From Candidatus Enterococcus murrayae (GTDB lineage Bacteria > Bacillota > Bacilli > Lactobacillales > Enterococcaceae): a stretch of DNA of 64,000 nt. The notes under the pieces are model-generated. The model saw only the letters and a program-made list of their open reading frames with translations. It was not told where the DNA came from and did no database searches. The stretch is taken from positions 1 through 64,000 of the forward strand of contig NZ_JAFLVR010000009.1 of assembly GCF_017315985.1 (NCBI RefSeq), in the 5' to 3' direction. How positions within the stretch are numbered: position 1 is the stretch's first letter; each line of letters opens with the position of its first letter. Both the position numbers and the translations under genes were made by a program. Shown piece by piece: positions 40,901 to 48,642 of this stretch.

Positions 40901-42820
40901 ATGAAAAAACTCTCAAAAGACGCTTTTGGTGGAGTAGCAGGGAAAGATTATGTCCCGTATGTAGCTGATAAGCCTAAAAAATCAGGTTCACCAATCATTA
41001 TGATTTTAGGTATTTTACTTGCTGCACTATTTGCTGCATCGACCGCTTATTCAGGTATGAAGGCTGGTTTGACTGTAGCAGCAGGTATTCCAGGTGCAAT
41101 TATTGGATCAGGGCTAGTCGCTCTATTTGTAAAACCTAAAACCATTTTAGGGAAGAACTTATTGCAATTAATGTCTAGTGGTGGGGAATCTGTAGCATCA
41201 GGTATGATTTTCGTATTACCAGCCGTAATCTTAGTTGGCGGTAAAGTGAATTTCATCGAAGGTGTAGGAATCGGAGTCGGCGCTGTCTTACTCGGTGTTG
41301 GTGTGTTCTCACTTGTTGAAGATTACATGCTAGTCAGTGAACACGGTAAACTGGTTTATCCTGAAGCAATGGCTATTTCTGAAACATTAGTCGCTTCAGA
41401 TACTGGTGGCGATTCACTTAAATACATGGGTATCGGATTCGGTATCGGTGGTGTCTTAACTGCGTTAACTGGTTCTGTCTTTGGAATCATGAACAATGTT
41501 ATCAGCTATGTCAATGAAAGTTTCTATAAATGGAAATTTGAAACAGAAGTAAACCCATTATTAGCAGGTATCGGATTTATCGTCGGAATGGACGTATCTG
41601 TCTTGATGTTTGCTGGTTCGATCTTAGCGAACTTCGCGATCGCACCATTACTTGGTTACTTCATGGAAATGGCGAACAGCAATGCACATGTTTGGGATAA
41701 TGCGTCTCAACTATTGAGTGCTTCAAACTTTGCCGTAATTTCTGGTTCGTATGTTAAATACATCGGTGCTGGTATGATGATCTCTGGTGGATTAATCGGT
41801 GCGATCAAATTGATCCCTACCATCATTTCATCGATCTCTGCAACTTTGAAAGGCCGCAAAGACGGTTCTGAAAAAGAAGGCGGCGGCATGCTGCCATTGA
41901 TCGTAGGTGCTGTGATCGGTATCGTTATGGGATTTGTGATCACTGGAAGTATTGCAATGGCACTTGTAGCAGGTATTTTATCCATTATCTTAAGCTTCCT
42001 ATTTGTTATCGTTGCAGGTCGTTTGACTGGTACGATCGGTACATCAAACTTACCTGTATCTGGTATGACAATCGCTTCAATGGTTATCTTAACGCTAGTA
42101 TTTGTAATGATGGGCTGGACTTCAGCTGAAAACACGCAACAATTACTGTTGTTTGGTACATTTATCGTATTAGCCATTTCAGTAGCCGGCGGTTATGCTC
42201 AGTCACAAAAAGTTACGTTTGTAATGGGCGGAAACTTCAATGAAGGCCGTCGTTACTTCTTGATTTCTAATATTGTAGGTGTGGTAATCGTTACTGGTAT
42301 GATGGTTATCTTGTCACCACAATTAGCAATCACTGGTTCTAACCCTCCATTTGGTTTACCACAAGCAAACTTGATGGCAACATTAACTTCAGGGATCACG
42401 TCTGGCTCTCTGCCTTGGCACATGATCATCGCTGGTATCGCAATGGGTGTGGTTTTACACTTCATGAAGGTGCCAATCATGACATTCGCGATTGGTTTCT
42501 ACTTACCAATCTCAACAACTTCAATCATCTTAGTTGGTGCGTTGATCCGTCGTTTAATTGATGAATTAAACAAAAAAGAAACAGAAGAAGTTGCAGAAGA
42601 ACGTATTACTCTTGGTGTCAGCTTGTCATCTGGTTTGATCGCTGGTGGTTCAATTATCGGTTTGATCGGAATCATTTTACAAGTAACGGGCGTAGTAACT
42701 CCAGGAACACCAACAGGCTTCTTAGGTTCTAATGGTTCAGCATTCTTGTTGCTTGCAATCTTAATCGTTGCAATCATTGCGCCGTTGTTAAGTGTGAAGA
42801 AAGTGAAACACAATGACTAA
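40901..42820 (+). CDS. OPT-family oligopeptide transporter
   Basis: 639 residues, about 15 membrane segments. The sequence has the features of bacterial OPT proteins: an N-terminal GMKAGLTVAAGIPGAIIG segment, SGGESVASGMIFVLPA, and the long cytoplasmic loop near 300-325. OPT proteins import peptides or metal-chelate peptides by proton symport without a binding protein. The neighbouring pepV supports a peptide role here. The stop overlaps the start of the PqqD-like gene by 8 bases. Confidence 0.9.
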   Translation: MKKLSKDAFGGVAGKDYVPYVADKPKKSGSPIIMILGILLAALFAASTAYSGMKAGLTVAAGIPGAIIGSGLVALFVKPKTILGKNLLQLMSSGGESVASGMIFVLPAVILVGGKVNFIEGVGIGVGAVLLGVGVFSLVEDYMLVSEHGKLVYPEAMAISETLVASDTGGDSLKYMGIGFGIGGVLTALTGSVFGIMNNVISYVNESFYKWKFETEVNPLLAGIGFIVGMDVSVLMFAGSILANFAIAPLLGYFMEMANSNAHVWDNASQLLSASNFAVISGSYVKYIGAGMMISGGLIGAIKLIPTIISSISATLKGRKDGSEKEGGGMLPLIVGAVIGIVMGFVITGSIAMALVAGILSIILSFLFVIVAGRLTGTIGTSNLPVSGMTIASMVILTLVFVMMGWTSAENTQQLLLFGTFIVLAISVAGGYAQSQKVTFVMGGNFNEGRRYFLISNIVGVVIVTGMMVILSPQLAITGSNPPFGLPQANLMATLTSGITSGSLPWHMIIAGIAMGVVLHFMKVPIMTFAIGFYLPISTTSIILVGALIRRLIDELNKKETEEVAEERITLGVSLSSGLIAGGSIIGLIGIILQVTGVVTPGTPTGFLGSNGSAFLLLAILIVAIIAPLLSVKKVKHND

Positions 42821-43178
42821 TCAACAGCCAAATGCTGTGAATCCGGAAACGGAAGAGCTGTTAAAGCGTGTTTACCGAATCAAAGAAGGACTGCATTATG
42901 AAATTCGTGATGGCATCGTTTTTGTCATCACCGAACAAAATGCCTGGATCCAACGAGTCTTACGCAAGATTCATTATAAGATCCCAGAAACTTCTGAGAT
43001 GGAGCTGGATAAATACGGCAGCTTCATTCTTCAGCAAATCGATGGTAAACGAACCGTTAAAGAAATTGGTGAAAACCTTGGCGCTGCCATTGAAGAAGCC
43101 AATGATCAGTTGTATGATCGTTTATTGATTTATTTACATCATTTAGAGAAGAATGAAAAATATATTGAATTAGTATAA
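42813..43178 (+). CDS. PqqD-like (RRE-fold) protein
   Basis: 121 residues. Residues about 60-118 fit the PqqD pattern: YGSFILQQIDGKRTVKEIGENL followed by a helical LYDRLLIYLHHLEKNEKYIEL (both shown in part; key positions are D-G-x-R-T-V and the final helix). PqqD proteins and RRE domains bind precursor peptides for radical SAM enzymes. No radical SAM enzyme or precursor peptide is encoded here. The ATG overlaps the transporter stop by 8 bases, indicating translational coupling, so it probably works with the OPT protein. Confidence 0.75.
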   Translation: MTNQQPNAVNPETEELLKRVYRIKEGLHYEIRDGIVFVITEQNAWIQRVLRKIHYKIPETSEMELDKYGSFILQQIDGKRTVKEIGENLGAAIEEANDQLYDRLLIYLHHLEKNEKYIELV

Positions 43179-43218
43179 AAAAATGACCTTCAAGCGAAGC
43201 CGCTTGAAGGTCATTTTT
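43179..43218 (+). terminator. Terminator of the pepV/OPT/PqqD unit
   Basis: ATGACCTTCAAGCG (ending 43196) pairs exactly with CGCTTGAAGGTCAT (from 43201), flanked by A- and T-tracts. Confidence 0.92.
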
Positions 43219-43345
43219 CTTGCATGTTTTGAAAAACATACAAATCCTAAACTCTTTTAAAAGAGACGTTTTAAAAATTTTATACTCCTGTACAATAAGG
43301 TTAGATAAATGACATTCTGATTTTAGAGAAGAAAATGAGGTAAAA

Positions 43346-44509
43346 ATGAAGAAAAGTATACTGTTTTTAGGATTGATTTATTTGATTTTTATTAGTTTAG
43401 GATTGCCGGACTCTATTTTAGGGGTTGCTTGGCCAAGTATGAATGGAGAGTTTAATGTAGCCGCCAGCTCTGCCGGAATCATTGCCATGGTGGTCTCCAT
43501 TGGAACGATTCTCTCAAGTTTCCAAACCAATCAGCTGATTCAAAAAATCGGAGTCGGTAATTTAATTGTTTGCAGCATTCTCTTTACGGTGATTGGCTTG
43601 TGTGGTTTTTCTGTTTCAAAGAATTTTGTCTTTTTAATTATCAGTGCGATTCCCTTGGGATTGGGAGCAGGAGCGATTGATACTGCGGTGAATGATTATG
43701 TTGCGCTGCATTATAAGGCTCATCATATGAATTGGCTGCATGGCTTCTGGGGGATAGGGGCAACCCTTGGTCCGATTATTATGGGTGTCTTTTTAAGAAA
43801 TCAAAATTGGCGGGGCGGATATCTGGTTTTAGCTGGAGTGCAATTCATTTTAGTTACGGTTGTTTATTTTACTCGGAAGCAGTGGAAGCAGCCGAAGCAG
43901 GCAGCCCACTCGCTGGAAGCACAGGATTCGCTCTTGACTTTGTTCAAGCAGCCGGGAGTGATTTTTTCACTGATCTGCTTCATTTTTTATGTTGGCGTCG
44001 AGGCATGTATGGGATTATGGGGCAGCAGCTTTTTAGTTAAAGTAAAAGACATTCCCATTTCGACTGCAGCATTTATGACTTCAAGCTATTATGCTAGTTT
44101 GACCGTTGGCCGACTTGCGGCTGGTTTTTTCACATTTTTCTTATCTAGTCGTAAATTGCTCTACATAAGTGAAGGCTTTTTGTTGGCAGGTGTAGTTTTT
44201 CTGATGATAGGAAAAGGCAATTTTGCAGCAATAGGTTTCATTTTTACTGGACTAGGCTCTGCGGCGATCTTTCCGACTATGCTTCATGAGACCCCCGAGC
44301 GCTTTGGCACAAAAAATTCTGCCCGTATCATGAGTTTACAGCTCGCTTTGGCTTATACAGGAACGACCTTTTTACCCCCTGCATTAGGTGTATTAGCAGA
44401 TCGTTTTACGTTGACGATTTTTCCGTATTTACTTTTTTTATTCGGTGGTATCGTGTTCGCTTCGACTATTATTTTAGAAAAAACAGTTCAAGCAACCAAT
44501 TTGCGATAA
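43346..44509 (+). CDS. Major facilitator superfamily transporter
   Basis: 387 residues, 12 predicted membrane segments. GLPDSILGVAWPSM and LGLGAGAIDTAVNDYVALHY resemble the FucP-like or BcbE-type sugar/drug MFS branch; HGFWGIGATLGPIIMG is a conserved TM5 motif. Substrate unknown. It is monocistronic, with a terminator at 44638-44688. Confidence 0.8.
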   Translation: MKKSILFLGLIYLIFISLGLPDSILGVAWPSMNGEFNVAASSAGIIAMVVSIGTILSSFQTNQLIQKIGVGNLIVCSILFTVIGLCGFSVSKNFVFLIISAIPLGLGAGAIDTAVNDYVALHYKAHHMNWLHGFWGIGATLGPIIMGVFLRNQNWRGGYLVLAGVQFILVTVVYFTRKQWKQPKQAAHSLEAQDSLLTLFKQPGVIFSLICFIFYVGVEACMGLWGSSFLVKVKDIPISTAAFMTSSYYASLTVGRLAAGFFTFFLSSRKLLYISEGFLLAGVVFLMIGKGNFAAIGFIFTGLGSAAIFPTMLHETPERFGTKNSARIMSLQLALAYTGTTFLPPALGVLADRFTLTIFPYLLFLFGGIVFASTIILEKTVQATNLR

Positions 44510-44637
44510 TTCGTTGTTTAGCATAAAAAGCAAATGATGTGAACAGACGGTGTTGCTTATCCGGTGCTGAGGGCTAGTATGAGGCGCTATAAAATCTTTT
44601 TGAAATTTCAAGAAACAGCAGGTGTTTTGTATTTAAC

Positions 44638-44688
44638 AGCTAAAAAGTGGGTGAAGAGTCGTAAACACGATTCTTTGCCCGCTTTTTT
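44638..44688 (+). terminator. Rho-independent terminator
   Basis: An interrupted stem of about 16 pairs ending in GCTTTTTT, 130 bases after the MFS stop. Confidence 0.65.
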
Positions 44689-44785
44689 AATATGCTTTGG
44701 CGATAGTAAATGATACAGTAAAAGCTGCTTTGAAAAAGTATACCAACTTTTTACAGGATTGAATGGTGTAAAAGAGAGTGTTTTC

Positions 44786-44800
44786 TAAAAAACGCTTTCA
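44786..44800 (+). promoter_or_regulatory. cre-like box before the mannoside operon
   Basis: TAAAAAACGCTTTCA matches 13 of 15 cre consensus positions with an intact CG core, 30 bases before the regulator start. It fits catabolite repression of the operon. Confidence 0.5.
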
Positions 44801-44829
44801 TCATATGATAAATACAGGAAAGGGAATGG

Positions 44830-46740
44830 GTGATTCAAATGGATAAACGTGACTATGAGGTGTTCGCAATTTTATTAAAAAATGATCAACTAACGATCAC
44901 CGAAATTTCTAAACAAATGAAATTATCCAATAAGACCATTTCAAAATCATTAGACAAAATAGCCGATTTTTTGAAGGAGAGTGATTTAGTACTAAGTCGA
45001 AAGCCAAAAATTGGTGTCTCTATTCTAGGTGATAAAACGCTTGGCTATCAATTGTTAAATCAGCAGACTGATCGTGATGTGCCAAATACTAGAGAAGAAC
45101 GGGTTCAATACCTTTGTTTTGAAATTTTGAACAACTCGGGATATTTCACTTTAGCCCACTTGTCCGATTTGCTATTTGTCAGCAAAACAACTTTAGAGAA
45201 AGACATGGTTCAAGTGTATGAAATTTTTGCTTATTTCCATGTGACAATTGAAAAGATTCCTGGTAAGGGCTCCTTTTTGAACATCATGGAGTATGAACGC
45301 AGAAAACTAGCGTTGGATTTGATTCATTATTTTTGGGGACAAAACTGGCAGATTATTAATCAGAATGGACAGTTTTTACATTTGATTGAAGGCGTGCCGC
45401 GTTTTGCTCAAAACTTTGTCAATATTGACTACTTAAAGCAGATCAATATCATTTTGCAGCAGTTCATTTCTCAAAATGATATTCGGATCAGCGATTTGAA
45501 TTATCAATCATTGATTTTACATTTGCTGATTGCGGTAGAACGAATCAAAGATCATCAGCTGATCAATGTCCAAAAAGACACTGAGGGGAAGAAAAAGGAG
45601 CTAGTGCTGGAAGGACTGGTTGTTAAATTGGAAGAAGCTTTTCAGATTCAAATACCTGAGCTTGAAATTACCTATATTCAAATATATTTCAATCACCTGA
45701 ATCAAGAATTGGTGAAGGAATCGCGGATTGATGAACATGCAGTTACTGAAATTATTAAACAGTATACGAGTCTCGATGATCGGGAAGCCATCATGACCTT
45801 ATCCCAACATATCAAGCTAGCCCTTGAACGAATCTTAAATAAATTGCCTGTTAATAACCCTTATACGCAGGATATCAAAAAGAATTTTCCTATCTCGTTT
45901 GATGAGGCATTGAGCTTGAAGCAGAAGCTGGAAAAGCATTATCGGTTGTTTATTCCAGAAGATGAGGTTGCTTATATGGCCGTACATTTACAAGCGCATC
46001 GAGAGCGAATGAAATCTGAGGATGATTCTCAAATTGAAGTTTTACTGGTTTGCAGCAGTGGGAAAGGAACCTCACAGCTGCTAGCTGCAAGAATTAAACG
46101 AGCGTTTCCAGAACTGATTATCAATCGGATACTTTCGGTACAGGAGCTATACAATACTAGCATCTCAGAGGACTTGGTTCTTTCTACAGTGAATATCTCG
46201 TTGCCAGAACAGCGGCTTTTAGTCGTTTCCCCAATTCTTAGCCAAATCGACCGCCAGCGAATTCAACAATTATTACAGGAAAATCAAGGAATCAGTCAGC
46301 GCAATTATGAGTTTAGCCGCCTGATCAAAAAAGAATTGATTTTCTTAGATGAAAACTTTCAGACAATGGAGGATGCGCTGGCATTTATCGGCGAGCAATT
46401 AGTTGAGAAAGGATATGCTTCGACAGAGATAATAAAGAGCGCTGTAGAACGGGAGCATTTTTCTTATACCTCTTTTGAAAAATTTGCGACACCTCATGGA
46501 AATCCTGAGTTTGTCAAAAAATCAGCGATCAGTTTTTTACGACTGAAAAATGAGCTTGTTTGGGGAAGTACGAATGTTCGATTTGTCTTTTTTCTTTGTG
46601 TAAAAGATGAGGACCCCCAACAATTAGAAAAAATATTTGATTCTTTGTTAGAAATTATTGATGAAAACGAAAAGGGCTATCTAGTAAAGGGAGATGCGCC
46701 ACAAATTTTAGCTTATTTGAAAGAAGGACTTAAAGAATGA
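44830..46740 (+). CDS. PRD-containing transcriptional regulator with EIIB- and EIIA-like domains
   Basis: 636 residues. Order: HTH (about 1-60, LTITEISKQMKLSNKTISKSL), Mga-like second HTH (about 85-160), two PRDs (about 175-390), a GatB-like EIIB domain (about 400-490, with CSSGKGTSQLLAARI) and a fructose-type EIIA domain (about 495-636, with phospho-His in TPHGNP). This is the MtlR/ManR/LicR design, activated or inhibited by PTS phosphorylation. GTG 44830 has GGAAAGGG five bases upstream; ATG 44839 is the alternative. The PTS gene starts inside its stop codon, so it regulates its own operon. Confidence 0.92.
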   Translation: MIQMDKRDYEVFAILLKNDQLTITEISKQMKLSNKTISKSLDKIADFLKESDLVLSRKPKIGVSILGDKTLGYQLLNQQTDRDVPNTREERVQYLCFEILNNSGYFTLAHLSDLLFVSKTTLEKDMVQVYEIFAYFHVTIEKIPGKGSFLNIMEYERRKLALDLIHYFWGQNWQIINQNGQFLHLIEGVPRFAQNFVNIDYLKQINIILQQFISQNDIRISDLNYQSLILHLLIAVERIKDHQLINVQKDTEGKKKELVLEGLVVKLEEAFQIQIPELEITYIQIYFNHLNQELVKESRIDEHAVTEIIKQYTSLDDREAIMTLSQHIKLALERILNKLPVNNPYTQDIKKNFPISFDEALSLKQKLEKHYRLFIPEDEVAYMAVHLQAHRERMKSEDDSQIEVLLVCSSGKGTSQLLAARIKRAFPELIINRILSVQELYNTSISEDLVLSTVNISLPEQRLLVVSPILSQIDRQRIQQLLQENQGISQRNYEFSRLIKKELIFLDENFQTMEDALAFIGEQLVEKGYASTEIIKSAVEREHFSYTSFEKFATPHGNPEFVKKSAISFLRLKNELVWGSTNVRFVFFLCVKDEDPQQLEKIFDSLLEIIDENEKGYLVKGDAPQILAYLKEGLKE

Positions 46741-47183
46741 AAGTATTAGAAGTATTAAACACCAATCGTGTGAATCTAGCATTAAAAACTGCGACGAAAG
46801 AAGAAACTATTCAAGAAATGGCTAAAATGTTGTCTGCCGAAGGTTTATTAAAAGATGAAGCGGTCTTTGTTTCCTCCGTTTTATCAAGAGAAGAACATTC
46901 AACCACGGGCGTTGGAAATGGTATCGCGATTCCTCATGGGAAATCATTAACTGTTGTGGAGCCAGCAATTGCTTTTGCCAGATTAGAAAGCGAAGTGGAG
47001 TGGCAGGCATTGGATGAAAAGCCTGTGTCATTAGTAGTGATGCTAGCTATACCGGATAGTCAACAAGGGGAAACTCATTTATCCATTCTTTCTGAAATTG
47101 CGATAAAGCTAATGGATGATGACGTCGTAGAAAAATTAAAAACAGCAACAAAGGCTGATGAAATTGTAGAAATTCTAAGTTAA
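46737..47183 (+). CDS. PTS fructose/mannitol-family EIIA
   Basis: 148 residues. The phosphorylation site is GNGIAIPHGKS with H67. It receives phosphate from HPr and passes it to the EIIB encoded next. Overlaps the regulator stop by four bases (ATGA), so translation is coupled. Confidence 0.93.
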   Translation: MKVLEVLNTNRVNLALKTATKEETIQEMAKMLSAEGLLKDEAVFVSSVLSREEHSTTGVGNGIAIPHGKSLTVVEPAIAFARLESEVEWQALDEKPVSLVVMLAIPDSQQGETHLSILSEIAIKLMDDDVVEKLKTATKADEIVEILS

Positions 47184-47198
47184 ACGGAGGAGAAAACT

Positions 47199-47519
47199 AT
47201 GAAAAGAAAAATTATTGCAGTCACAGCATGTGCGACAGGAATTGCTCATACCTTTATGGCGGCGCAAGCATTGAAAAAGGAAGCTAAAGCGAAGGGGTAT
47301 CTATTAAAAGTAGAGACGCAAGGTGCGACAGGAATTGATAATGCTTTGACAGAAAAGGACTGTCAGATTGGTGAGGTGGTAATTTTTGCAGTAGATACCA
47401 AAGTTCGTGATGAGGAACGTTTCGCTGGGAAGAAGATTCTGAAGGTTCCTGTGGCGGCGCCGATCAAGGATGCAGAAAAAGTAATCAGTGACGCATTGGC
47501 CTTAGTCGATAATAATTAA
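47199..47519 (+). CDS. PTS fructose-family EIIB
   Basis: 106 residues. The P-loop-like VTACATGIAHTFMAA with C11 is the signature of fructose-family EIIB. AACGGAGGAG precedes the ATG. Confidence 0.93.
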   Translation: MKRKIIAVTACATGIAHTFMAAQALKKEAKAKGYLLKVETQGATGIDNALTEKDCQIGEVVIFAVDTKVRDEERFAGKKILKVPVAAPIKDAEKVISDALALVDNN

Positions 47520-47535
47520 TTAGGAGGAATAGATA

Positions 47536-48642
47536 ATGAAGAAAGTGTTGTCGGAAATCAAAAATCATGTGTTGACCGGGATTAGTTACATGATTCCATT
47601 GGTAATTGCAGGTGCCGTCATTATGGCAATATCCCGTGTGGGTGGTTCATTGTACGGACTGACTGATATTTGGGATGCGAAATACGCAGAGAGCGCGAAT
47701 GGACTTATACGTCTGCTTCACAGTATTGATGGCTTTGGCGGGACCGCGCTAGGTTTAATGTTCCCTGTCATTTCAGCATTTATTGCTTACTCAATTGTTG
47801 ACAAACTGGGAATTGTACCTGGTTTAGTAGGCGGGATGCTGGTGAAGGATATCAATGCTGGCTTCTTAGGTGCTATTGCAGCAGGATTGATTGCAGGGTA
47901 CATTTGCCTTTGGATTCGTAACCATGTGAAATTACCGCAATCAATGGCATCGATCGTTCCGGTCTTTTTGATTCCTGTTTTAGGAACCTTATCGACTGTA
48001 TTGATCATTAATTATATTATTGGGGTTCCGTTCGCTGCCTTGAATATTGGTTTGGAGAACTGGTTGAACAGCTTAAGTGGTGGAAATCAAATTATCATGG
48101 CAGCGGTCGTCGGTGCGATGGTCGGCTTTGATTTAGGAGGCCCCGTCAACAAAGCCGCGGTTACAACGGCGATGGCTTTATTAACTAGTCAAGTATATGC
48201 ACCAAATACTGCTGCACAAGTAGCGATTATTATTCCACCAATCGGACTTGGGCTGGCAACCGTTTTTGCAAAGAAAAAATACAATACAGAATTACGTGAA
48301 GCCGGAAAGTCAGCAATTATTATGGGATTAGTCGGTGTCAGTGAGGGAGCGATCCCATTTGCTGTTGAAAGTCCGTTAAAAGTTATTCCGTCAACTGTGA
48401 TTGGTTCAGCAATCGGTTCGGCGATGGCAGTTGGTCTAGGTGCGGTCAACCAAGCTCCAATCAGTGGTTTTTATGGCTGGTTTACTGTTGAAAAATGGCC
48501 AATCTATGTTTTGTCGATTGCAACAGGTGCACTGTTTGTTGCGATATCCAGTGTGTTATTACGTAAAAATGATCAAGGAATTGATTTGAATCCGATTGAA
48601 GAAGAAGAGTACACTTTTGATGAAGCTGAGTGGGAGAGCTAA
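47536..48642 (+). CDS. PTS fructose-family EIIC permease
   Basis: 368 residues, about 9-10 membrane segments, with the family's GISYMIPLVIAGAVIMAI (about 15-32), FDLGGPVNKAA and SEGAIPFAVE motifs. In E. coli MngA the IIA, IIB and IIC domains are fused; here they are three genes. AGGAGG precedes the ATG. Its stop TAA shares a base with the ATG of the alpha-mannosidase. Confidence 0.93.
   Translation: MKKVLSEIKNHVLTGISYMIPLVIAGAVIMAISRVGGSLYGLTDIWDAKYAESANGLIRLLHSIDGFGGTALGLMFPVISAFIAYSIVDKLGIVPGLVGGMLVKDINAGFLGAIAAGLIAGYICLWIRNHVKLPQSMASIVPVFLIPVLGTLSTVLIINYIIGVPFAALNIGLENWLNSLSGGNQIIMAAVVGAMVGFDLGGPVNKAAVTTAMALLTSQVYAPNTAAQVAIIIPPIGLGLATVFAKKKYNTELREAGKSAIIMGLVGVSEGAIPFAVESPLKVIPSTVIGSAIGSAMAVGLGAVNQAPISGFYGWFTVEKWPIYVLSIATGALFVAISSVLLRKNDQGIDLNPIEEEEYTFDEAEWES

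Larger units (their letters stand above)
44510..44829. other. 320-base intergenic region
   Basis: No gene seen. It contains a terminator-like hairpin at 44638-44688 (AAAAAG-GGG-AAGA-TCG against CGA-TCTT-CCC-GCTTTTTT) and, near its end, a cre-like box and a possible weak promoter for the PRD regulator operon. Confidence 0.6.

Noticed and set aside
41707-42177. 156-codon minus-strand frame inside the OPT gene
   Set aside because: Antisense of membrane-protein codons; no regulatory signals, and the sense gene is clear.
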